A DNA stretch of 64,000 nucleotides from Lolium rigidum (Eukaryota; Streptophyta; Magnoliopsida; Poales; Poaceae): positions 282,532,715 to 282,596,714 of the forward strand of contig NC_061510.1 of NCBI RefSeq assembly GCF_022539505.1, in the 5' to 3' direction. The position numbers and the translations under genes are program-made. Positions 11,287 to 22,578 of this stretch are shown piece after piece (the stretch's first letter is position 1; each line of letters begins with the position of its first letter). The notes beneath the pieces were generated by a model that was not told the DNA's origin, made no database searches, and saw nothing but the letters and a program-made list of their open reading frames with translations.

Positions 11287-11500
11287 ACCCATTTAGTCCT
11301 GGTTTGTATTATGAACCGGGACTAAAGCTCCCCCACCCTGAGCTCCCTAGACGCACCACGTGGAGAACCTTTTAATCCCGGTTTGCAACACAACCGGAAC
11401 TCCGAGACGGGGGGAGGGGGGTGGGGCTTTAGTCCCCATTGTGCAGTTCTGGTTGCGCAACCAGGACTAAATGCCCAAACAAACCGGGACTAAAGCCCCA
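11287..11500. repeat. Subterminal inverted repeats of the CACTA element
   Basis: CCGGGACTAAAG occurs at about 11316 and 11482. Inverse forms (TTTAGTCCTGGTTTG, TTTTAATCCCGGTTTG, TTTAGTCCCC) lie between. CACTA transposases bind such short repeats near the ends, which supports the assignment of the neighbouring coding relic. Confidence 0.55.
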
Positions 11501-11513
11501 TATTCTACTAATG

Positions 11514-11705
11514 TATGCCGATGCGAGCTTTGACGATGGTGTATGTCGGCATAACCCTACACCGACGGCAATTCAGCTTGTCTCGACGGTAATTTCTTTC
11601 GACATATCTCGTGATTCGTATAGCGGGATCTCACATGTTTCTGCCATCATCCCATCAACACATACCATTTTGTTATGCATGGAACATATACTATGCCGTT
11701 TGTAC
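11514..11705. other. Short unassigned spacer
   Basis: No gene seen. It ends in the target site CGTTTGTAC (11697-11705), which the next MITE duplicated. Confidence 0.4.
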
Positions 11706-12094
11706 GGGGAAATGCACTTCGGCTCATAGGAGCATTTGCTCTCATTATGTGAATCCACATTTTGAAGTGTCAAAAAATTCTAAACTAAATTTTTACATGT
11801 ACATCTAAACATTTTATGTTGGTACACAAATTTTCAAAAAAATAAAAAATTCCTGTGGCTCCTTAAAAAAGACAAATTTTGATGTTGTAACACGACTGCA
11901 TACATCACATTTTTTTGTCTTTTTTGTACACACCACACAAAATATTGTTTTTCCACAAAAACTTGTGTACGAACATAGAATGTCACGATGTACACCAAAA
12001 AATTTATGTCGATTTTTTTTAACATTTTTAAAATTAATTTTTAATTATTTTATATAATGAGAGCATTTGCTCCTATGAGCCAAAACACCACCCC
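11706..12094. mobile_element. Mutator-type MITE with 9-bp target duplication
   Basis: The exact 9-bp duplication CGTTTGTAC flanks it at 11697-11705 and 12095-12103. The ends start GGGG on both strands. A 28-bp perfect inverted repeat begins GGCTCATAGGAGCATTTGCT at 11721, and its complement ends at 12081. The body is AT-rich and non-coding. 9-bp duplications with long inverted repeats define Mutator-like elements. Confidence 0.85.
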
Positions 12095-12229
12095 CGTTTG
12101 TACGTCAAAGATTTAAAGTTCAGGGTTGTCAAAGTTGGTATGCGAATGGACGACTACGATGTGGGAGACGCTCAGTCTCTATACCGAAATGAACACACGA
12201 GATCTGGCTCCCTCGAATATATTATATTA

Positions 12230-12345
12230 CCTTTGTTTATAAAAGGTTGCTAAAATCTTATCGATATATATATCTAGACACTATTAAAGATATAGATATA
12301 TTTGAATTTAGACAAATCTTTAACATACTTTTATAGACGGATGGA
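12230..12345. mobile_element. Stowaway-like MITE (Tc1/Mariner type), degenerate
   Basis: Left end CCTTTGTTTATAAAAGG and right end CTTTTATAGACGGATGG are near-complementary and recall the CTCCCTCCGTTTATAAAAG end of grass Stowaway elements. The element is AT-rich, about 115 bp, with TA at the left edge. Confidence 0.5.
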
Positions 12346-12363
12346 ATAGGAAAAACCTCAAAC

Positions 12364-12762
12364 GGAGGCCGAGCTACACATAGCTCTTTATTTGCAAACA
12401 CTTAGAATTCGTATTTCTAAGTTTCAAAAAATTCAGAACAAAATTCTAGAAATAGTCAATGATGTATACTACAATGGTGTAAAATCTCCATACAAACTGC
12501 TTCATATTCTATTCTAGGCTACACAAAAATGACAAATTATGGCAAACTTTTATAGTGAATAGTGCACATTTGAATACTATAAAATTTCTCAGATTTTCTC
12601 ATTTTCGTGTGGACTAGAATAGATATCAATTTGTATTGAGATTTCACACCATTGTAACATTCATCATTGGTTACCCCTAGATTTTTGCTTCGGATTTTTT
12701 TGAACTTTAAAATACGAAATTTGAGTGTTCGAAAATAAAGAGCTACATGCAACCCAGCCTCC
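12364..12762. mobile_element. Long-inverted-repeat MITE
   Basis: Left GGAGGCCGAGCTACACATAG and right GGAGGCTGGGTTGCATGTAG (reverse complement) begin a diverged inverted repeat of 60-70 bp, including CTCTTTATTT and ACGAA(A/T)TT blocks. A target duplication could not be confirmed: flanks ending 'aaac' and starting 'aaaac' are suggestive only. Length 399 bp, no coding content. Possibly Mutator-type. Confidence 0.6.
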
Positions 12763-13596
12763 AAAACACTCGATGGAGTAGTACGTATCGTGTATTGTTC
12801 AGGTAGGTATGCATATCTCTTTGCAACATTGTGACGTGGACAGTACAACTGGCAGCAGGTCTAACTAATTCGAACAGTTCGTGGGCAGACCAAGCTAGCT
12901 AGGTGGTGCCAAGCTGCCGACCCAAGCTTTAATAACCTTGAGGACCTCACCCAAGGGAGCGAGCAGCGATATCGATTTCAGCGACATATGTGGATTGCTA
13001 CACCTGCCTAATCGGATGGCGAGAGCGTTCATGAAAAATTCAGAGTCGTGGATACAGGTGGCGGCACCGAATGGTTGATCCTCTCCTGCTTTTCCGACAG
13101 AGGAACGGGCATGGCGCAGCTGCATGCGCGTACGGGTCACCGTCAGTTCATAGAGATATCAATGGCAGAGCAGAGCTCTCCGGGCCGCCGCGTACACCTT
13201 GGGAGTACTTCCTCTGCTCTCCCTGTCACCAGGCCTGATTGGAACAGTGAGGAACCCACCTCCAGCAGGGTTCAGCGACGGACGAACTGAAGCAGGAGTG
13301 TCATGAGCACCTCGGCCCACGCCTGCGGGAAAACGGTCCACACGTTCAGCCGCCACCAGGAGGCCGGGTAAACAATGTGCATACGCACCGGCAATGTGCA
13401 TACATCTCAACGGGTGTATATGTAGAGAAGAACAACTCCAATTATCGGAACAAATTCTTGAGAAAATATGCAGGACTGATGTGCAAAAGGAGAAAACTTC
13501 TTCTCACAAAACATGAAGAAGAATTAGGTGCATGCATAGATCTGGGTGAGGTTACAACGAAGTAGAACATTGGGCATGTAGGTAGAAGCGCACGGA
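12763..13596. other. Unassigned sequence of moderate GC
   Basis: Minus-strand ORFs at 12895-13140 and 13159-13410 are short and unrecognised. The base composition is more gene-like than that of the flanking MITEs. No exon junction or domain can be supported. It could be the left part of whatever supplied the chimeric ORF to its right. Confidence 0.3.
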
Positions 13597-14169
13597 GTGA
13601 GTTATTTGCTTTTGGACATCGTTGATCATCTTCATTCTTTTGGAATATGCCATAAGACTGCAATCATATGCATACAGCGTACAAATACTCAACACGCATG
13701 GAAGAATCATCCGAACCACAATTCCCAGACCGATCCTCTCGATGAAGTCCTGATGCCAAGAGAGGGACCGCCATCGACAGAAAGCAAGAAGGCAGAGAAC
13801 GAAAAGTGTCAAAGTGGGATGGGTACCCTCGGCGCTAGCAGATTAAGAGGACTGGCAGAGCCTGCGGCGCCAGTCCCTGCCATCGGGGAGCCACTAGCGG
13901 CCGCTCCCTGTGCTCCCATACCCACCATCGCTGGGTTGCCCGTGTCCTGTTCGAAGGAATGCTCGGCCCAAGCCGTCATCACGTCGGAAGGTATGGCACC
14001 CGCACCCGCGCCCACGTCCTCCAACCCCGAACATGACACCTCCTTCCCAATCCCAATGGTTGCCGTCACGACGGTGGCGCTGCTCCAGGATGGCGTTTCT
14101 GAGTTCATATGCATGGTTGAGAAAACTCCAAACCCCGCTGAAGATGCTTCATCTCTTGATAATACTTGA
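13597..14169 (+). CDS. Chimeric ORF: unknown Ala/Pro-rich sequence fused to retrotransposon gag tail
   Basis: A 190-codon frame. Residues up to about 178 are Ala/Pro/Ser-rich (e.g. PAAPVPAIGEPLAAAPCAPI) and match nothing I recognise. The last residues, DASSLDNT plus stop, are identical to the end of the gag-like ORF of the element at 58.5-64 kb (62709-62711 on minus), and the following non-coding sequence matches too. The junction near 14130 is therefore the broken left edge of LTR element A. The in-frame join is probably chance. An upstream in-frame Met at about 13819 would give a shorter product. No promoter evidence. I do not claim a function. Confidence 0.25.
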   Translation: MSYLLLDIVDHLHSFGICHKTAIICIQRTNTQHAWKNHPNHNSQTDPLDEVLMPREGPPSTESKKAENEKCQSGMGTLGASRLRGLAEPAAPVPAIGEPLAAAPCAPIPTIAGLPVSCSKECSAQAVITSEGMAPAPAPTSSNPEHDTSFPIPMVAVTTVALLQDGVSEFICMVEKTPNPAEDASSLDNT

Positions 14170-14804
14170 TACACACTTTCTGCGCCTAGCTGAAAGGCGT
14201 TAAAGAAAAGCGCTTATGGGAGACAACCCATGTTTTTACTACAGTAATTTTGTTTTTATATTTGAGTCTTGGAAGTTGTTTACTACTGTAGCAACCTCTC
14301 CTTATCTTAGTTTTGTGTTTTGTTGTGCCAAGTAAAGTCTTTGATAGTAAAGTTCATACTAGATTTGGATTACTGCGCAGTTTACAGATTTCTTTGCTGT
14401 CACGAATTTCGACCTGCCTCCCTGTAGGTAGCTCGGAAAATTAAGCCAATTTACGTGCGTGATGCTCAGATATGTACGCAACTTTCATTCAATTTGGGCA
14501 TTTGCATTTGAGCAAGTCTGGTGCCTCAATAAAATCCATCTTTACGGACTGTTCTGTTTTGACAGATTCTGCCTTTTATTTCGCATTGCCTCTTTTGCTA
14601 TGTTGGATGAATTTCTTTGATCCATTAATGTACAGTAGCTTTATGCAATGTCCAGAAGTGTTAAGAATGATTGTGTCACCTCTGAACATGTTAATTTTTA
14701 TTGTCCACTAACCCTCTAATGAGTTGTTTCGAGTTTGGTGTGGAGGAAGTTTTCAAGGATCAAGAGAGGGAGATGATACAATATGATCAAGGAGAGTGAA
14801 ATCT

Positions 14805-16767
14805 CTAAGCTTGGGGATGCCCCGGTGGTTCACCCCTGCATATTTTAAGAAGACTCAAGCGTCTAAGCTTGTGGATGCCCAAGGCATCCCCTTCTTCATC
14901 GACAACATTATCAGGTTCCTCCCCTGAAACTATATTTTTATTCTGTCACATCTTATGTGCTTTGCTTGGAGCGTCGGTTTGTTTTTGTTTTTGTTTTTGT
15001 TTTTGTTTGAATAAATGGATCCTAGCATTCATTGTGTGGGAGAGAGACACGCTCCGCTGTTGCATATGGACAAATATGTCCTTAGGCTTTACTCATAGTA
15101 TTCATGGTGAAGGTTGAATCTTCTTCGTTAAATTGTTATATGGTTGGAATCGGGAAATGCTACATGTAGTAATTCTAAAATGTCTTGAATAATTTGATAC
15201 TTGGCAATTGTTGTGCTCATGTTTAAGCTCTTGCATCATATACTTTGCACCCATTAATGAAGAAACACCTAGAGCTTGCTGATTTGGTTTGCATATTTGG
15301 TCTCTCTAAAGTCTAGATAATTTCTAGTATTGAGTTTTGAACAACAAGGAAGACGGTGTAGAGTCTTATAATGTTTATAATATGTCTTTTATGTGAGTTT
15401 TGCTGCACCGGTTCATCCTTGTGTTTGTTTCAAATAACCTTGCTAGCCTAAACCTTGTATCGAGAGGGAATACTTCTCATGCATCCAAAATCCTTGAGCC
15501 AACCACTATGCCATTTGTGTCCACCATACCTACCTACTACATGGTATTTCTCCGCCATTCCAAAGTAAATTGCTTGAGTGCTACCTTTAAAATTTCCATT
15601 CTTTACCCTTGCAATATATAGCTCATGGGACAAATAGTTTAAAAACTATTGTGGTATTGAATATGTACTTATGCACTTTATCTCTTATTAAGTTGCTTGT
15701 TGTGCGATAACCATGTTTCTGGGGACGCCATCAACTACTCTTTGTTGAATATCATGTGAGTTGCTATGCATGTCCGTCTTGTCCGAAGTAAGAGAGATCT
15801 ACCACCTTAATGGTTGGAGCATGCATATTGTTAGAGAAGAACATTGGGCCGCTAACTAAAGCCATGAATCATGGTGGAAGTTTCAGTTTTGGACATATAT
15901 CCTCAATCTCATATGAGAACACTAATTGTTGCCACATGCTTATGCATTAAAGAGGAGTCCATTATCTCGTTATCCATGTTGTCCCGGTATGGATGTCTAA
16001 GTTGAGAATAATCAAAAGCGAGAAATCCAAAATGCGAGCTTTCTCCTTAGACCTTTGTACAGGCGGCATGGAGGTACCCCTTTGTGACACTTGGTTAAAA
16101 CATGTGTATTGCGATGATCCGATAGTCCAAGCTAATTAGGACAAGGTGCGGGCACTATTAGTATACTATGCATGAGGCTTGCAACTTGTAAGATATAATT
16201 TACATAACACATATGCTTTATTACTACCGTTGACAAAATTGTTTCTTGTTTTCAAAATAAAAGCTCTAGCACAAATATAGCAATTGATGCTTTCCTCTTT
16301 GAAGGACCTTTCTTTTACTTTTAATGTTGAGTCAGTTCACCTATTTCTCTCCACCTCAAGAAGCAAACACTTGTGTGAACTGTGCATTGATTCCTACATA
16401 CTTGCATATTGCACTTGTCATATTACTCTATGTTGACAATTATCCATGAGATATACATGTTATAAGTTGAAAGCAACCGCTGAAACTTAATCTTATTTTG
16501 TGTTGCTTCAATACCTTTACTTTGATTTATTGCTTTATAAGTTAACTCTTATGCAAGACTTATTGATGCTTGTCTTTAAGTGCTATTCATGAAAAGTCTT
16601 TGCTTTATGATTCAGTTGTTTACTCATATCATTACCATTGTTTTGATCGCTGCATTCATTACATATGTTTACAATAGTATGATCAAGGTTATGATGGCAT
16701 GTCACTCCGTAAATTATCTTTGTTATCGTTTACCGCTCGGGACGAGCAGAACTAAGCTTGGGGATGC
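14805..16767 (+). promoter_or_regulatory. Polypurine-tract-like motif, three copies in element A
   Basis: CTAAGCTTGGGGATGC directly precedes the 3' LTR at 16752-16767, the position of the plus-strand primer. The same 16-mer is at 14805-14820, and a one-base variant at 14863-14878. The first is the true polypurine tract by position; the role of the inner copies is unknown. Confidence 0.5.
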
Positions 16768-18362
16768 TGATACGTCTCCGACGTATCGATAATTTCTTAT
16801 GTTCCATGCCACATTATTGATGATATCTACATGTTTTATACACATTATATGTCCTATTTATGCATTTTCCGGCACTAACCTATTAACGAGATGCCGATGA
16901 GCCAGTTGCTGTTTTCTGCTGTTTTTGGTTTCAGAAATCCTACAAAGGAAATATTCTCGGAATTGGACGAAATCAACGCCCGTGGTCCTATTTTGCCACG
17001 AAGCTTCCGGAAGACCGAAGAGAAGACGGAGTGGGGCCACGGGGCGCCGCCACACTAGGGCGGCGCGGCCCGGAGAGGCCCGCGCGGCCTCGGCGTGTGG
17101 GGCCCCCGCGACCCCTCCGACTCCGCCCTTCCGCCTACTTAAGGTCTTCGTCGCGAAACCCCCAGTATCGAGAGCCACGATACGGAAAACCTTACAGAGA
17201 CGCCGCCGCCGCCAATCCCATCTCGGGGGATTCTGGAGATCACCTCCGGCACCCTGCCGGAGAGGGGATTCATCTCCCGGAGGACTCTTCACCGCCATGG
17301 TCGCCTCCGGGAGTGATGAGTGAGTAGTTCACCCCTGGACTATGGGTCCATAGAAGTAGCTAGATGGTTGTCTTCTCCTCATGTGCTTCATTGTCGGATC
17401 TTGCGAGCTGCCTAACATGATCAAGATCATCTATCTGTAATTCTATATGTTGTGTTTGTCGGGATCCGATGGATAGAGAATACTATGTTATGTTGATTAT
17501 CAATCTATTACCTATGTGTTGTTTATGATCTTGCATGCTCTCCGTTATTAGTAGAGGCTCGGCCAAGTTTTTGCTCTTAACTCCAAGAGGGAGTATTTAT
17601 GCTCGATAGTGGGTTCATGTCTCCGTGAACTGCGGGGAGTGACGAAACCTCTAAGGTTATGGATGTACTTGTTGCCACTAGGGATAAAACATTTATGCTA
17701 TGTCCGAGGATGTAGTTATTGATTACATTACGCACCATACTTAATGCAATTGTCCGTTGTTTTGCAACTTAATACTGGAAGGGGTTCGGATGATAACCTC
17801 GAAGGTGGACTTTTTAGGCATAGATGCATGCTCGGATAGCGGTCTATGTACTTTGTCGTAATGCCCAATTAAATCTCACAATATTCATCATGTCATGTAT
17901 GTGCATTGGTATGCCCTCTCTATTTGTCAATTGCCCGACTGTAATTTGTTCACCCAACATGCTATCTTATGGGAGAGACACCTTTAGTGAACTGTGGACC
18001 CCGGTCCATTCTTTTATACTGAAATACAATCTACTGCAATACTTGTTCTTTACTCGTTCTCTCGCAAACAATCATCATCCATACTATACATCTAATCCTT
18101 TGTTACAGACAAGCCGGTGAGATTGACAACCTCACTGTTTCGTTGGGGCAAAGTACTTTGGTTGTGTTGTGCAGGTTCCACGTTGGCGCCGAAATCTCTG
18201 GTGTTGCGCCGCACTACATCCCGCCGCCATCAATCTTCAACGTGCTTCTTGGCTCCTCCTGGTTCGATAAACCTTGGTTTCTTTCTGAGGGAAAACTTGC
18301 TGCTGTGCGCATCATACCTTCCTCTTGGGGTTCCCAACGAACGTGTGAGTTACACGCCATCA
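16768..18362 (+). repeat. 3' LTR of element A
   Basis: Starts TGATACGTCTCCGACGTATC, a near-perfect dyad shared with the LTR starts at 47379, 52582 and 60123 (all minus). It ends with the GGGGTTCCCAACGAACGTGT block followed by CCATCA, matching the LTR end at 58543. Length 1595 bp. A TATA-like TACTTAAG lies at about 17136. Confidence 0.8.
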
Positions 18363-18469
18363 ACGGGCGTTGCATGGATGAGAGAAACTCATGTAACAAT
18401 CAAAGTAGGGCATTTCCAGATAATAATAAAACGGTATCCAAGTACTAATCAATCAATAGGCATGTGTTC

Positions 18470-19480
18470 CATATTTAGTCGTACGTGCTCGCAATGAGAA
18501 ACTTGCACAACATCTTTTGTCCTACCAGCTCGGTGGCAGCCGGGCATCTAGGGAATCTACTGGAAATTAAGGTACTCCTTTTAATAGAGCACCGGAGCAA
18601 AGCATTAACACTCCATGAACACATGTGATCCTCATATCATCGCCTTCCCCTTCGGTTGTCCCAATTTCTGTCACTTTGGGGCCTCGGGTTCCGGACAACA
18701 ATACGTGTATATAATTTGCAGGTAAGATCATAAAGCAATGAATATCATCATGAATTGTTAACATGTTCAGATCTGAGATCATGGCACTCGGGCCCTAGTG
18801 ACAAGCATTAAGCATAACAAGTTGCAACAATATCATAAAAGTACCAATTACGGACACTAGGCACTATGCCCTAACAATCTTATGCTATTACATGACCAAT
18901 CTCATCCAATCCCTACCATCCCCTTCAGCCTACAGCGGGGGAATTACTCACTCATGGATGGGGGAAACATGGCTGGTCGATGGAGAGGCGTCGGTGGTGA
19001 TGATGGCGATGATCTCCTCCAATTCCCCGTCCCGGCGGAGTGCCAGAATGGAGTTTCTGGTCCCGAGACGGAGTTTCGCGACGGTGGCGGCGTACTGGAT
19101 GGTTTCTGGCGACTTCGACTTCTCGTCTCGTGTTTTTAGATCGAAACCCTTAAGTAGTCCAGAGGGGGGCGTCAGAGGCTGGCCGAGGCGGCCACACAGT
19201 AGGGCGGCGCGCCCCCCTACAGGCCGCGCCTGCCTATTGTGCGGGGGCCCGGGCCTCCCCGGGCCTGCCCTTCGGCTCCGTGATTCTTCTGGAAAAATAA
19301 GCCCTTCGACATAAATTCCGAGGATTTTCCTGAAAGTTGAATTTCTGCACAAAAACGAGACACCAGAGCAATTCTGCTGAAAACAACGTTAGTCCGTGTT
19401 AGTTGTATCCAAAATACACAAATTAGAGGCAAAACAATAGCAAAAGTATTCGGGAAAGTAGATACGTTGTGGACATATCA
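18470..19480 (-). mobile_element. Solo LTR or LTR fragment of another LTR family
   Basis: The minus-strand start at 19480 reads TGATATGTCCACAACGTATC, followed by sequence typical of grass LTRs and a GC-rich U3 segment. No internal region flanks it on either side, so it looks like a solo LTR. The left boundary is not clear (about 18470). It differs from element A's LTR apart from the similar TGATA-GTC--ACGTATC start. Confidence 0.5.
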
Positions 19481-19599
19481 CCGGCCCGCCAGGAAGCAAG
19501 TAGTCTAGGCCTATAGATCTACTTTGTATAGTTTTTATGCATTTTTATGTATTACTTTGAAAGTTTTTAACTATGTTGAAATTCAAAAAATGTTTCGCC

Positions 19600-19721
19600 C
19601 CGGTGGGAGCACACCCATACGCAAACGGACGCACGAACAAAAAATATCCGCGGGGCGACGCAAACGGACGCACGCGACCACTTTTGGGCGTCCGAAATGC
19701 GTCGCGCCGCTGGAGATGCCC
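19600..19721. mobile_element. Fragment of a GC-rich Harbinger-like element
   Basis: The right terminus GGAGATGCCC is followed by TTA, like the right end at 8290, and the interior has CAAACGGACGCACG repeats typical of these GC-rich elements. The left terminus is missing. Confidence 0.4.
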
Positions 19722-19779
19722 TTAGCTCCTTTATTATTAGGTATAGACTACGCATCTACTAGGCCGCAATTATCCTAAA

Positions 19780-22578
19780 TCTCACATTATAGCTCACCGC
19801 ACCAACTTACAGCAGCACGCTTGAAACCGTTTCGGAGGCTCTCGCGACCATGGCGAAGTGGGTCGGCCTGCCGGCGGCGGCGGCCTGATCTCTGTTTGCC
19901 GGCCTCGTCTCGCGCCTCCACGACCAGATCTTGCACCCCCTCGTCGTCCTCTCTCCACCTTGCCCAGCTTCATCTCCGGCGCCGCCCCTCAAGCTCCGCC
20001 CCGACCACGAGCATCTTCAAGCGCTGTCGTCGCCGGAGTCGAAGCGGCCGGCCCTGCTCCGTGCGGTGCTGCTGGCCATCTCTTCCCTGAGCTGCAAGCC
20101 CCCTGCCTACGGACGAATACCCCTCCTCCTCCAGCACTTCTGAAGCAGCGAAGTGGGCGGGGTGAATCGCAGGGGCTGCTGCCTCGTCGCCGGCACCAGT
20201 TCTGCCCCTGCCTTCGACCCAGTCCCCACGCCCGCTGCCATGGGCAACCCTGGGTGAACTCTAGGAGCCTTTGTTTGGCCGGCTGGCATGCTGCCGCAGC
20301 CACCGACGGACCCGTCCGCTGGGCCAACCTTGCATCTGAAGCCCGCCGTTGTGCTTGCTGCGGCCACTCTCGCTCGCCGTAGGTCGGACCCAACCGTTGG
20401 TGGGCATATGCGCCGTGGTCGTCGCTTCTGCAAGCTTGCAGTGGCATGTCCTGCTGCTCTCACCCTCCCTCCAATGAGTTGTGTGACCCTGCCGTGATGG
20501 TCGAGGGACTCGGGTCCCTATCGCTGCCGCTGCTTGAGAAGATTTCCCAAGCTCCGTCGTTGCACGTCACATATGATAATGTCTCCGGCGATGCCCAATG
20601 CACTGACGATGTGCCTGATGGGGAGAAGACGCCTAAGAATATGGAGGATCACGATGATGTGCGCATTGAGGAGATGACACCTGAGAAGATGGAGGCTTGT
20701 CTGATTGGTCCTTCTCCAGCATCGACATGTAGCGGCCTCTCTAATGTCGCTACTGCTGCCTCTTGTGAAGCTGAGGAGGGTTGGGAGCATGTGGGTCGGG
20801 GGCACTGCTCCGACCACGACGCTTCCCTCGAGCAGTGGAGGGAAGGTCTCGAGCGTAGCCTCTCCTTCAAGAGTTGCGCTGCAGCTGGCGTTGTTGGAGA
20901 TGATGATGGCTGGGTGCAGGTGGGTTAGGGCGGCCGCCCCGGCCGTGAGCCAACGTCTTTGCTTCACGAGGAGGGTCTCGAGTGTAGTCTCGCCTTCAAG
21001 CGTTGGGCTCGAGGGAGGTGTTTCAGTGTGCCTCGAGCGTGACCACCGAGTCGGCACATGTCGTGGGCCTTTCAGATGCATCCGTTGTCGCCGTCCTGGT
21101 CACAGGGAGCGTTTCTGTCGTGCTCGTTTTGCCGCCGCTCCTAGTGAAGAGGTAGTCACTTGTGTCCGTCCTCTGGTGGCTTCTGCTCCTTGCCAGAGGA
21201 GCCGCTCTCCGTCTCGCTTCCGCTCCATCGTCCCTCGTCGCATCGGATTTTGGCCGAGGTCGTGGTCCTCTCGGTTGCGACGCAGTGCCGCCAATACCCT
21301 CTCCTACGATTTGCGAGCAGGTTCAAGGTCAACGCCGCTATGGACTCTCTCTTTCGGTCCCAAGTTGCCTTGATGCGCATGGAGCTGTTTCGGCTGGTTG
21401 ACGTTCGTGTCGAGGGAGGCGTCTCGCCCTCTTCGTGAAGAGGTGGCTGCCCTAAAATTGTTGTTGGAGCGTGCCGGTGTTTCTTTGGAGCCGCTTGAGG
21501 CACGTCCTTCCGATGGTTTGGGGCTCGCCAAAGCGCGAGCTCCGGTCGCGCTTGACTCCTCCGAGCGGATGTCGTTCGTGGTTGAGGAGGAGCACCTCTA
21601 CGGTTGTTGCTCTCCTCGTGGTCCATTGTCGCCGCCTAATGGGTCGGTTGCCTCCGAGCGTGTGGGCATGGTCATGATTGCGGCTCAAGCGCTTGACAAT
21701 GAGTTGAGTGCTCGATGCCGACACGGAGTCCGTCCTCGCCTCGAGACCGGCGGCACACGTGGTTGCTAAGTCAGGAGATTCGACACCTGTTGTCGGCACA
21801 CATGTCTCTCTCTCGCATGAGTCCGGCGAACAGGTGGTTGCTAAGTCAGGAGAGTTGACACCCGTGCCTGCATCCTCTCCACCGCAGTTGGAGCCTTGCC
21901 AGTCGCCGCAACCTGTTGTGTTGGCTGATTCTAAGTGTGAGGACATAGACGAGTTCTTGGCTCCAGTGTTGGACATGACGGAAGAGCTACATGAGTTGTG
22001 TGGGGATTCTCCCCGTGGTGCTTCCGTCGGCGTTGTGCCCTTTTGAAACCATTGAGGTGGCCACGACACCCTCTCCACCGTAGTCGGAGCCTTGCCGCTC
22101 CTCGCCTCTTTGGACCATGGAGCGGTGTTGGTTCCTAGCTCAGATGCTCTTTTTGCAGAGGAGCTTTGTGGTTTGCTTGCTAGTTTGGAGGCGGCTAGCC
22201 CTGTATATGGCAAGGAAATTGCCTGCGTCTTGGCAGGTAAAGCCTCGGAGGACATGATCAAGAAGGTGGAGAAGTCTCTTAAGAAGGTATCTATCAGAAG
22301 GATAAGGAGGAGACCCATAAGAGAAGTTTGAGAAGCTGTTTAAGTGATGGTCTCATTTTGGGTTGTCATGTCCTTTTAGTTGGTCTTTTTTGCGATGTTG
22401 TGCTCTTGGGTTGTCGGTTCTAGTTAGCTTAGAGGTTGCTTTCTTTTGGTGTTCTCTCGTGGGTGTGGGCTTGGCCCTATTGTTGTAGGTTTTCGCTCGG
22501 TTTTCTCCTAAAAACTGAGCACCTTCTTCTTAATTAATTGATGAGGTAAAACTTTTGCCTCCGTTTCAAAAAAAAAAG
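19780..22578 (+). mobile_element. Non-LTR retroposon with zinc-knuckle ORF and poly(A) tail
   Basis: A GC-rich 5' portion leads into a gag/ORF1-like frame with two CCHC knuckles. A 3' untranslated region then ends in a poly(A) run at 22567-22578. No endonuclease or reverse transcriptase follows, so it is a non-autonomous, LINE-dependent retroposon. A target duplication was not found. The 5' end near 19780 is an estimate. Confidence 0.6.
20446..22331 (+). pseudogene. ORF1-like zinc-knuckle protein, frameshifted
   Basis: The first open frame, 20446-20928, is acidic and contains an EGWEHVGRG / EGLERSLSFK module that repeats at about 20905-21000 after a stop. A +1 shift near 21030 is needed to read the knuckles CLERDHRVGTC and CIRCRRPGHRERFC (21035-21120, CX2CX4HX4C type). 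After an Arg/Ser-rich stretch, further frames at 21398-22046 include a duplicated VVAKSG(D/E)(S/L)TPV. The end reads GKASEDMIKKVEKSLKKVSI and stops at 22331. At least three frame changes show it is dead. Nucleic-acid-binding ORF1 of a LINE-type element is the best reading. Confidence 0.55.

Larger units (their letters stand above)
10304..11513 (+). mobile_element. CACTA-type element, 3' part
   Basis: A Ulp1-peptidase-like coding relic (10380-11090) is followed by a subterminal repeat zone at 11287-11500. In that zone the motif TTTAGTCC(T/C)GGTTTG and its inverse CCGGGACTAAAG alternate several times. This combination is typical of the 3' end of grass CACTA elements. The expected TTGTAGTG end is only doubtfully present, as TTCTACTAATG near 11503-11513. 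The left boundary is not resolved. Confidence 0.55.
14130..18362 (+). mobile_element. Element A: 5'-truncated non-autonomous LTR retrotransposon
   Basis: From the gag tail near 14130 onward the sequence is collinear with the internal regions of the elements at 46.6-52.6 and 58.5-64 kb, in opposite orientation. It ends with a complete 3' LTR at 16768-18362. No 5' LTR, primer site or gag body is present to the left, so the left part is missing. The internal region has no reverse transcriptase or integrase, so movement would have depended on an autonomous partner. A (TTTTTG)n-type run lies at about 14973-15010. Confidence 0.75.

Noticed and set aside
21452..22318. 288-codon minus-strand ORF
   Set aside because: It is antisense to the retroposon's ORF1-like frame, which has zinc knuckles and a poly(A)-ended 3' region on plus. 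Low-complexity Ser/Thr-rich shadow.
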